Shown one piece after another: positions 1 through 5,185 of a stretch of DNA of 5,850 nucleotides (position 1 is the stretch's first letter; every line of letters starts with the position of its first letter). Both the position numbers and the translations under genes were made by a program. This DNA is from Deltaproteobacteria bacterium UBA6930 (lineage in GTDB: Bacteria; Myxococcota_A; UBA9160; UBA6930): the NCBI GenBank assembly GCA_002450755.1, contig DKAI01000220.1, positions 2,819 through 8,668 of the forward strand, given 5' to 3'. The notes beneath the pieces were generated by a model, which was given only the letters and a program-made list of their open reading frames with translations, did no database searches and was not told the DNA's origin.

Positions 1-792
1 ACACCATCGCTTCAAGTCGGCGCTGATATTTATTGCGATACGCAGTTGATCGCCGAATTTTTGGAAGAGAAATATCCAAATCCCACGATATATCCCGGTG
101 AATCTCCCGAACGGATTCGTGCCATGTCTCTGATCCTCTCGCCCTGGGCGGAGTCAAAGTTTCTCTGGCCCTTAGCGCTCTATATTACAGGTCTTCACGC
201 AGGAAAATTCCCCCAAAAATTTCATGAAGATAGAGCGAGACTTCATGGAAAACCGATACCAAGCTTGGAAAGAGTGAAAGCATCATCCGATAGGAACCTT
301 GCTGTCCTTCTTCCCCAACTCAAATGGCTGGAGAGTTTTGTTCCGGGCAATTCTCAGTTCCTGTTCGGTGAAGAGGCGAGCTATGCCGACATAGTGGTAT
401 ATCATCCTCTTCACCTCTTGGATCGGCTCGATCCTGATAATGATCTCTTGAGGGAGTACCCAAAAATTTTAGCTTGGAAAAGTCGCGTTCTTGAGCTTGG
501 ACAAGGTATTTCCCGAGATCTCTCACCACAGGACGCGCTTCGTATCGCTAAGGAGAGCGAACCTGTTGAAGTAGAGAACATGGAGATTTCCAAACTGGAA
601 AGATTAAAAGTAGGTCAAGTTATTTCGATAACTCCCGCTGGTGAGGTGTCGCCAAGTACCGGAGTGTTGTTGTCTTTAACAGATAAGGAAGTGACTATCC
701 GTATCTCAAATGATGAGGTAGGAGTGGCCAACGTACATTTCCCAAGAACAGGGTACCGACTTAGAGGAATTAAACAGAAGGTTTCTATATGA
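1..792 (+). CDS. Glutathione S-transferase family protein with C-terminal extension (5' partial)
   Basis: The reading frame is open from base 1, so the true start lies upstream; the TTG at 46 is internal. The visible 263 residues begin in the last part of the thioredoxin-like N-terminal domain: a TPSLQ stretch resembling the cis-Pro loop, then a C-D-T segment where many GSTs have the glutathione-contacting D/E-S, then the helix AEFLEEKYP. The all-helical C-terminal domain follows (about visible residues 35-165) and contains the S-Y-A-D N-capping box (about 127-130). After it comes a beta-rich tail of about 60 residues (visible 198-260) containing VGQVISITP, a run of alternating hydrophobic residues and HFPRTGYRLRG. 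This tail is not part of the standard GST fold; I recall similar tails on some proteobacterial GST-like proteins. The first catalytic residues are outside the window, so activity (conjugation, isomerisation or none) cannot be judged. The stop codon overlaps the next gene's start by 4 bases (ATGA), indicating translational coupling. Confidence 0.88.
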   Translation, partial: TPSLQVGADIYCDTQLIAEFLEEKYPNPTIYPGESPERIRAMSLILSPWAESKFLWPLALYITGLHAGKFPQKFHEDRARLHGKPIPSLERVKASSDRNLAVLLPQLKWLESFVPGNSQFLFGEEASYADIVVYHPLHLLDRLDPDNDLLREYPKILAWKSRVLELGQGISRDLSPQDALRIAKESEPVEVENMEISKLERLKVGQVISITPAGEVSPSTGVLLSLTDKEVTIRISNDEVGVANVHFPRTGYRLRGIKQKVSI

Positions 793-1514
793 AAAAAGCA
801 GTAATTCTTGGTGTAGGACCACTCGAGGGTTTGGGGGGTGCACTTTGTCTCCGCTTTGCTCGCGAGGGACTCCATGTGTTCGTTGCTGGCAGGTCCAGTA
901 AAAAACTTGAGAAAGTGGTGGAGGAGATCACAAATAACGGAAACGTGGCGACTAGTGTTGTTACCGATGCAACTTCTGATGAGGATATCAAGAATCTTTT
1001 CGAAGTTGCTCAAAATACAGGCCACGGAGATGTAGAGCTCGCAATTTATAATGCAGGGAATAACACGCCTGGGAAAATCTCTGAAATGGACTCAGAGTAC
1101 TTCGAAAATAGTTGGAGGGTTGGCTGCTTCGGTGGCTTCTTATTTGCGCGAGAAGCTATTCGTCGCCATAAAGAAGAACCGTTAAGCCTGCTGTTTACTG
1201 GAGCTAGCGCGTCATTGCGAGGGAGGGCTGGTTTCGGCGCGTTCAATTCAGCCAAAGGTGCATTGCGGAATCTCGCGCAGGCCTTAGCGAAGGAATGTGC
1301 AGAATCGGGTATCCATGTAGGCCATGTCGTGGTTGATGGGCCTATTTGGGGTGAGAAGATTAAGGTTCGGTATCCCGAATGGGTTGCTGAAAAAGGTGAA
1401 GAGGCGATGATTTCATTAGACGGTCTTACTGATGCGTATTTTTACCTTTATAAGCAGCGCCGGCGAGCGTGGACCTTTGAAATTGACTTAAGAACGTCTC
1501 TAGAGAGATGGTAA
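789..1514 (+). CDS. SDR-fold protein with degenerate catalytic tetrad
   Basis: This is a 241-residue protein of short-chain dehydrogenase size with a Rossmann fold. It has a dinucleotide-binding loop G8-V-G10-P-L-E-G-L-G16-G, a variant of the usual TGxxxGIG, followed by A-G-R35 after strand 2. The pattern R35-S-S-K-K suggests NADPH preference. It also has the structural N88-A-G motif. The active site is unusual. The position of the YxxxK tyrosine is F152 (F-N-S-A-K156), and the Asn of the VNLxG motif is G112. In an ungapped alignment the catalytic Ser falls at A139, with S140 one residue off. Lys156 is kept. I recall a recurring SDR subfamily with a similar GASAS...F-x-x-A-K pattern, so this is probably a natural subfamily rather than a sequencing error. 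A classical ketoreductase mechanism looks unlikely; cofactor binding is plausible. The substrate is unknown. The start is set by GAAGG at 777-781 and by the ATGA overlap with the GST gene, so the two are co-translated. Confidence 0.9.
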   Translation: MKKAVILGVGPLEGLGGALCLRFAREGLHVFVAGRSSKKLEKVVEEITNNGNVATSVVTDATSDEDIKNLFEVAQNTGHGDVELAIYNAGNNTPGKISEMDSEYFENSWRVGCFGGFLFAREAIRRHKEEPLSLLFTGASASLRGRAGFGAFNSAKGALRNLAQALAKECAESGIHVGHVVVDGPIWGEKIKVRYPEWVAEKGEEAMISLDGLTDAYFYLYKQRRRAWTFEIDLRTSLERW

Positions 1515-1533
1515 TCCCCTTGGGGGTTTTTTG
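1515..1533 (+). terminator. Candidate Rho-independent terminator
   Basis: Directly after the SDR stop codon, CCCC (1516-1519) can pair with GGGG (1523-1526) over a three-base loop, followed by six T (1527-1532). The T-run is good, but the stem has only four GC pairs, so termination may be partial. It separates the GST-SDR pair from the VOC gene, which begins 90 bases later with its own strong ribosome binding site. The rest of this gap (1534-1590) shows no convincing promoter; TATTAG at 1567-1572 is a weak -10 candidate with no matching -35. Confidence 0.5.
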
Positions 1534-1590
1534 TTTCTAGACTGCAAACTCCTCGTGATATTCTTGTATTAGTCGCCAGTTAAGGCAGAA

Positions 1591-1600
1591 AAGGAGGAGG
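1591..1600 (+). promoter_or_regulatory. Strong ribosome binding site of the VOC gene
   Basis: AAGGAGGAGG lies 4 to 8 bases before the ATG at 1605, depending on which GGAGG register pairs with 16S rRNA. It is the strongest Shine-Dalgarno site in the window and fixes the VOC start. It suggests that translation here does not depend on the upstream gene. Confidence 0.85.
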
Positions 1601-1604
1601 TTTC

Positions 1605-2282
1605 ATGGGACTTCCAAATGGTCTTCATCACATTGCAATTGCAACCAAGAATGTAAAAGCTCAGATCGAATTTTTTACTCAAGCCTGTGGAATGGAATTA
1701 ACAGCATTGTATTGGATGCACGGCGTAGAGAAGACATTTCACGCATTTCTTCGGATGGGTGATGCCTATGTTGCTTTTGTCCAAGGTCCGGAAATGGATG
1801 AACTGGATGGCGAGATCGGAGTTTCACACGCTTCATGGACAGCGGGGCCCGTAGCACCTGGAGTAATGCAACATCTTGCTTTTAACGTCGATAATGACGA
1901 GGCGCTCTACGCTTTGCGAGACCGATTACGCTCACACGATGTATGGGTGTGGGGACCAATCGACCATGGTCTTTGCCGGTCGATGTACTTCACGGGGCCA
2001 GAAGGACTAATGCTTGAATTTGCTACGTCAGATGTACCGATTGACGGAGAGGTTTGGATTGATCCCGAAGTACAGGAAATGGCAGGAATTAATGAAGAGG
2101 AGCTTAAGAAGTACAAATCACCTCCCGCATTTGTGTCGAAGGGTGGAGAGGTCCAAAACCCCTCTATTGATCCGACGGAGCTTCCGATGGATCTTCCGCC
2201 TGGTCTAGATCTATACGAGATGTCAGATGATGAAGTGTTTGAAAAACTTTCAGAAAATACTCCTCCGGTCCTTCCTAAGTGA
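1605..2282 (+). CDS. VOC superfamily (glyoxalase/extradiol dioxygenase-like) metalloprotein
   Basis: The 225-residue protein has one vicinal oxygen chelate domain (about residues 5-142) made of two beta-alpha-beta-beta-beta modules. H9 in L-H-H-I-A-I-A opens the first module, H90 in M-Q-H-L-A-F-N opens the second, and E138 in G-P-E-G-L-M-L-E-F closes it. This is the H-H-E arrangement that holds a divalent metal in VOC dioxygenases. H121 and Y128 are also well placed for a catalytic role. The first module ends at Q60, a position that supplies a fourth metal ligand in glyoxalase I-type enzymes, so isomerase or lyase chemistry cannot be excluded. Residues 143-225 form an extra acidic, proline-rich tail (WIDPEV, GINEEELKKYKSP, LPMDLPPGLDLYEMSDDE) outside the metal domain. 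There is no signal peptide, so it should be cytoplasmic. The gene is monocistronic as far as can be seen and converges with the cupin gene. The family is sure; the reaction and substrate are not. Confidence 0.88.
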   Translation: MGLPNGLHHIAIATKNVKAQIEFFTQACGMELTALYWMHGVEKTFHAFLRMGDAYVAFVQGPEMDELDGEIGVSHASWTAGPVAPGVMQHLAFNVDNDEALYALRDRLRSHDVWVWGPIDHGLCRSMYFTGPEGLMLEFATSDVPIDGEVWIDPEVQEMAGINEEELKKYKSPPAFVSKGGEVQNPSIDPTELPMDLPPGLDLYEMSDDEVFEKLSENTPPVLPK

Positions 2283-2283
2283 G

Positions 2284-2331
2284 AATGCCAATCACTTGAT
2301 CTGTTGGAACACTTAGATAGTTCCCGGCATT
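2284..2331. repeat. Nested inverted repeats in the convergent gap
   Basis: Two bases after the VOC stop, AATGCC (2284-2289) is complementary to GGCATT (2326-2331). Inside it, GGAAC (2306-2310) pairs with GTTCC (2320-2324) across a nine-base loop. A further small repeat, TTAGC/GCTAA, follows (2330-2334 and 2348-2352). No T-run follows on either strand, so this is not a classical intrinsic terminator. It may be an mRNA 3'-end structure serving both converging genes. The stems are short and chance pairing is possible. Confidence 0.35.
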
Positions 2332-2362
2332 AGCGATTAGGGATTTTGCTAAATGTTGAGAT

Positions 2363-2791
2363 TTAAGGAAGCATCTTTGAGAGGTCAGATAAGGTAAAGT
2401 GCCCTGCAACTTTGCCGTCAGAGTCATAGAACTCGACTAAGTTGTTGGTGTCCGCACGGTAACTGCCGTAAAAGATAGTATCTTCCAGTGCTTCTTCGTC
2501 ATGCAGGTCGCCTTTGGGCTGATAACAATAATCGCCTGGACCAAACTCTACACCCGTAGTGTGGTTCTTAAGCCTGCCCTCTATAACCAGCAAGTGAGTT
2601 TCAGAGGTGTGGAGATGGTTTCCCGAGCGATATCCAGCCTTGATTCTGCCCATGAATTCTACGGTTTTTCTCGGTTCGTCTACGGAAAGAACCTTTATGT
2701 CGAACTCATCTCCCGCGGCAATCCACGGCCGCTCGCTAGTTAAGCCGGGGGAACAACGTACGCTGTAACTGTGGGTATCTGCAGTGCTCAT
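2363..2791 (-). CDS. Single-domain cupin protein (ChrR/Dke1-like dioxygenase fold)
   Basis: This 142-residue protein carries both cupin motifs in textbook form. Motif 1 is G53-x5-H59-x-H61-x2-E64 with G72 closing the hairpin, and H66 nearby. Motif 2 is G86-x5-P92-x-G94-x2-H97. H59, H61 and H97 would bind one metal, probably Fe(II). A three-His site in a small cupin resembles the acetylacetone-cleaving dioxygenase Dke1 and 2,4'-dihydroxyacetophenone dioxygenase, and the segment H-T-S-E-T-H-L-L-V-I-E-G is what I associate with that group. That makes carbon-carbon bond-cleaving dioxygenase chemistry a reasonable guess, but cupins are very diverse. No DNA-binding domain or signal peptide is present. 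The gene is last in the minus-strand set, about 100 bases after the dehydrogenase and with its own good ribosome binding site, so it could be transcribed with it or alone. Confidence 0.85.
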   Translation of the reverse strand: MSTADTHSYSVRCSPGLTSERPWIAAGDEFDIKVLSVDEPRKTVEFMGRIKAGYRSGNHLHTSETHLLVIEGRLKNHTTGVEFGPGDYCYQPKGDLHDEEALEDTIFYGSYRADTNNLVEFYDSDGKVAGHFTLSDLSKMLP

Positions 2792-2797
2792 AATGAT

Positions 2798-2803
2798 CTC
2801 CTC
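2798..2803 (-). promoter_or_regulatory. Ribosome binding site of the cupin gene
   Basis: Read on the minus strand this is GAGGAG, six bases before the ATG at 2791-2789. It supports that start codon over any downstream alternative. Confidence 0.75.
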
Positions 2804-2812
2804 AATGGCATC

Positions 2813-2880
2813 TCTTTAGTAGGATCGTATCGAAAAACTATTGAATAAGTGAGTGATCAAGCTTCATTAGTTACTAAAGA
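2813..2880. repeat. Inverted repeat in the cupin leader
   Basis: TCTTTAGTA (2813-2821) is perfectly complementary to TACTAAAGA (2872-2880), with 50 bases between. The right arm overlaps a local palindrome, TTAGT-T-ACTAA (2867-2877). This occupies most of the 102-base gap between the dehydrogenase stop and the cupin start. It could be a pair of regulator half-sites or an mRNA hairpin. The AT-rich content makes chance a serious alternative. I see no convincing promoter in the gap. Confidence 0.3.
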
Positions 2881-2893
2881 AATCGTCGTATGT

Positions 2894-3946
2894 TTAAAGG
2901 GTGTCGAGTACTGCCTGTGCAAACTCATGTGTGGTCGCCCTACCTCCCTGATCGCTCGTAAGCCATTGCCCATGTTGATAGACTCGATCGATCGCAGATG
3001 ACAATCTGTTCCCTAGCTGTCCTAGGCCCAGGTATTCGAAAAGCATAACGGCTGAGAGAAGGGTAGCAGTGGGGTTTATCTTGTTTTGACCGCTTAAGTC
3101 TGGAGCTGTTCCATGGGCAGACTCAAAGTATGCGAAATCGTCTCCGTAGCAACCGCTGGGGGCGAGACCCAGGCCACCAATTGTGGCGGCCGCCTCATCG
3201 GAAAGGATATCTCCGTATAGATTTGGGAGCAGCAAAACATCCAATTCGGAAGGGCTTTGGACGAGTCTGCTGGCCATATCGTCGACGATATACTCTTCAT
3301 ATTCGAGATCTGGGTAGTTCAGAGCCACCTCTCTTACGATTTGACAAAAAAATCGATCTGTAGCCGGGAGCATGTTTGTTTTGGCCGAAACTGTGAGCTT
3401 CTTTCCTCGTTTCATTGCGAGATCACACGAAAATCGTGCCACACGCTCCGTTCCTTTGCGGGTAATAATTTTTGCCGCAAAACGCGCATCTTGTATTCCC
3501 TCAGGAATTCTAGATCTTTGGCTGGTCAATCCGTGTTCCACGAGCAACTTTGCATCTCCCATAACACCAACGTACATATCTTCTAAGTTCTCTCGAACTA
3601 TGACGTAATCGATGTTTTCCGGGTTAGATAAGGGAGATTGAAACCCAGGTCTCCATCGAATCGGTCGAACATTGGCAAAAGTCTTTCGATTCCATCTCAT
3701 ATGGATGACACCCGGCGTCGTTCCATTTGTCGCGCCGAATAGAACAGAATCGGAGCCGTCTATTACCGAACGGATATAATCTTCGCGTTTCTGGACGCTT
3801 AGGGAGGCAAGTTCGGTGCCAGGGGCGATGCGCCTCCAGTCGACCTCTTTTGCGAGCTGTTCCAATACGAGAAGGCTCGCGTCGATTGCCTCTGGTGCTG
3901 CATCGTCACCAGGGATAACACTAACTATCGGGCGTTCGGTATCCAT
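2894..3946 (-). CDS. NAD-dependent beta-decarboxylating dehydrogenase (isocitrate/isopropylmalate dehydrogenase family)
   Basis: At 350 residues it has the length of 3-isopropylmalate dehydrogenase. Members oxidise and decarboxylate 2-hydroxy acids of the 3-substituted malate type. Family residues are in place: R84, R94 (N-V-R-P), R118 in V-R-E-N-L-E-D-M-Y with Y125, catalytic K189 (S-A-K-T-N), and metal-binding D222, D246 and D250 (N-L-Y-G-D-I-L-S-D). The adenosine loop reads H-G-T-A-P-D283-L; Asp here is the NAD+ signature of Thermus isopropylmalate dehydrogenase, where E. coli NADP-isocitrate dehydrogenase has Lys-Tyr. Counting back from R84, the two positions that are Ser113 and Asn115 in E. 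coli isocitrate dehydrogenase are P78 and V80, so isocitrate is an unlikely substrate. The REN-x-ED-x-Y loop, however, is isocitrate dehydrogenase-like rather than RELTGGIY. The N-terminal GDGIGPE motif is altered to GDDAAPE. The true substrate is unknown. The start lies two bases after the amidohydrolase stop with no Shine-Dalgarno, implying translational coupling. Confidence 0.9.
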   Translation of the reverse strand: MDTERPIVSVIPGDDAAPEAIDASLLVLEQLAKEVDWRRIAPGTELASLSVQKREDYIRSVIDGSDSVLFGATNGTTPGVIHMRWNRKTFANVRPIRWRPGFQSPLSNPENIDYVIVRENLEDMYVGVMGDAKLLVEHGLTSQRSRIPEGIQDARFAAKIITRKGTERVARFSCDLAMKRGKKLTVSAKTNMLPATDRFFCQIVREVALNYPDLEYEEYIVDDMASRLVQSPSELDVLLLPNLYGDILSDEAAATIGGLGLAPSGCYGDDFAYFESAHGTAPDLSGQNKINPTATLLSAVMLFEYLGLGQLGNRLSSAIDRVYQHGQWLTSDQGGRATTHEFAQAVLDTL

Positions 3947-3948
3947 CT

Positions 3949-5070
3949 TTATGCGGGGAGGTTGAACACGCCTCTTACGTTATCTCTGAGGATCGCCCGG
4001 GTTTCATCTTCGCTAAGGTCCGATGCATGCTCAGCTAAAAGAGCCTGCGAGTTAGGCCAAGTCGAATCTGTGTGCGGAAAATCGTTAGCCCACAACAACT
4101 GGCTGGACGACATCAGGTCACGAGTTTTGAATGCTACCCAGTCGTCTTGAAAAGTCATGAACACGTTTTTTTTAAGATAAGCGCTTGGAACCTTCGAGAG
4201 TCCCGGAATAATTCCATCGTCAGCATTATTAAACGCGGCATGGTCCATGCGATACATGTAGTGTGGCATCCAACCCGCGTCTCCCTCGGCACAAACCAAT
4301 TTAAGGCCTGGGAATCGTTCGAATACTCCGCCAAGGACCATTACTCCAATAACGTCCTGCACAGCGCGAATGATTTGCATGAAGCCGTTGATTCTGTGTC
4401 CTCGGCTTGGATGGAATGCTGATCGCATATCTCCTTCTTTAGCTGTCAAAATATGGAAGCAAAGAGGAAGGTCAAGGTCGACTGCGCACTCCCAAAGTGC
4501 GTCGTAATCGGCATGGTCGTAATCTTCGTAAATAGGGTTTCCGGGCATCATCACACCCTTGAAGCCTTGACGTTTTATCTCCTTAAAATCTTCGATAGCA
4601 GAGTCTACCGAAAGGACAGGGGTCATACCGAGACCAAAAAGCCGATCGGGAGCCTCCGAGCAGTAACCTTCGAGCCATCGATTGTAAGCTTTCATAGCAG
4701 CGTCTTTATATTCTGGAACAGGGTGAGTACAAATTGCCATCCCCACAGATGCGTAAAGGATCTCGCCCGCAATTCCATCTTTTTCTTGGTCCGCTACCCG
4801 GTAGCTCGCGTCGTAACCGCTGGGTCGACACTGATCAAAAGTCGCCGTTTTAGCGAACCTTTTGATTTCGGCTACGGTTTTTCCGGCTCCATCGATCAGT
4901 CCGATAGGGACTACTCTCTTCATTCCTTCCATAACAAAGGCGTCGGCTCTACCAGGGGTGCTAATTACCCGAGGCGCTATTGATTTGTATTTCGGATCGA
5001 TATGGTCGATGTAACAGTTAGGTGGTTCTACAATGTGCGAGTCTGCTGAAATTGCGCCTTTGAAGAACAT
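3949..5070 (-). CDS. Amidohydrolase-2 family metal-dependent hydrolase/decarboxylase
   Basis: The 373-residue protein is a TIM-barrel member of the amidohydrolase-2 family, which includes ACMS decarboxylase, gamma-resorcylate decarboxylase and related non-oxidative decarboxylases and hydrolases. Metal-site residues are visible: D10-S-H12 with E15-P16 at the end of strand 1, H206 in L-C-F-H-I, and D330 in L-W-A-N-D-F-P-H333. Gamma-resorcylate decarboxylase uses an acidic residue-x-His pair plus His and Asp in the same order, so D10, H12, H206 and D330 fit. Where ACMS decarboxylase has a histidine in the L-x-H-G-G turn, this protein has E262 (V-C-A-E-G-D-A-G-W), as many uncharacterised bacterial homologues do. 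Reaction and substrate therefore remain open: C-C hydrolysis or decarboxylation of a ring acid are both possible. No signal peptide is visible. It is the first gene of the minus-strand set, with the dehydrogenase two bases downstream, so the two products probably act in consecutive or closely linked steps. Confidence 0.9.
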   Translation of the reverse strand: MFFKGAISADSHIVEPPNCYIDHIDPKYKSIAPRVISTPGRADAFVMEGMKRVVPIGLIDGAGKTVAEIKRFAKTATFDQCRPSGYDASYRVADQEKDGIAGEILYASVGMAICTHPVPEYKDAAMKAYNRWLEGYCSEAPDRLFGLGMTPVLSVDSAIEDFKEIKRQGFKGVMMPGNPIYEDYDHADYDALWECAVDLDLPLCFHILTAKEGDMRSAFHPSRGHRINGFMQIIRAVQDVIGVMVLGGVFERFPGLKLVCAEGDAGWMPHYMYRMDHAAFNNADDGIIPGLSKVPSAYLKKNVFMTFQDDWVAFKTRDLMSSSQLLWANDFPHTDSTWPNSQALLAEHASDLSEDETRAILRDNVRGVFNLPA

Positions 5071-5077
5071 GGGTGAA

Positions 5078-5082
5078 CCTCC
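5078..5082 (-). promoter_or_regulatory. Ribosome binding site of the amidohydrolase gene
   Basis: On the minus strand this reads GGAGG, seven bases before the ATG at 5070-5068. The ideal spacing fixes this start codon. Confidence 0.8.
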
Positions 5083-5096
5083 GTCCCTTGGATTTT

Positions 5097-5109
5097 CTGT
5101 AGTTTACAG
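5097..5109. promoter_or_regulatory. Candidate operator palindrome in the divergent gap
   Basis: CTGTA-GTT-TACAG is a perfect five-base inverted repeat with a three-base spacer, 27-39 bases upstream of the amidohydrolase start. Its core, GT-N5-AC, fits the loose pattern of GntR-type operators. A second palindrome, TTGATCAA, lies at 5142-5149 in the same gap. The gap (5071-5185) separates two divergent genes and so must hold the promoters for both, but I cannot identify -35/-10 pairs with confidence. No regulator gene is in the window. Confidence 0.35.
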
Positions 5110-5174
5110 CGAATTTGAAGAAAAAGCGGGTCCTAAGGTTTTTGATCAACTTTCCAGACTCTTTTTTTATAAAT

Positions 5175-5178
5175 GAGG
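5175..5178 (+). promoter_or_regulatory. Ribosome binding site of the right-edge SDR gene
   Basis: GAGG lies four bases before the ATG at 5183 and seven before the ATG at 5186. The usual spacing favours 5186. Confidence 0.5.
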
Positions 5179-5185
5179 TTAAATG

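Noticed and set aside
46..48. TTG as the start of the GST-like gene
   Set aside because: The frame is open to base 1 and the residues before it (TPSLQ...CDT) are conserved GST-like sequence, so the gene is simply cut by the window edge.
615..1025. 136-codon open frame on the minus strand across the GST/SDR junction
   Set aside because: It is antisense to two well-supported coupled genes and is low-complexity, Ser/Thr- and Cys-rich in translation, as expected of a shadow frame.
789..1514. SDR gene as a decayed pseudogene because of its altered active site
   Set aside because: The frame is full-length with no stop or frameshift, the start is coupled to the upstream gene and the cofactor loop is preserved, so a divergent functional subfamily is more likely.
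4453..4983. 176-codon open frame on the plus strand opposite the amidohydrolase gene
   Set aside because: It lies wholly antisense to a gene with clear family motifs, its translation shows no recognisable domain, and no ribosome binding site precedes it.
5142..5170. Sigma-70 promoter TTGATC-N17-TTTTAT for the right-edge SDR
   Set aside because: The -10 match is poor and the implied transcription start would fall on the ribosome binding site, leaving almost no leader.
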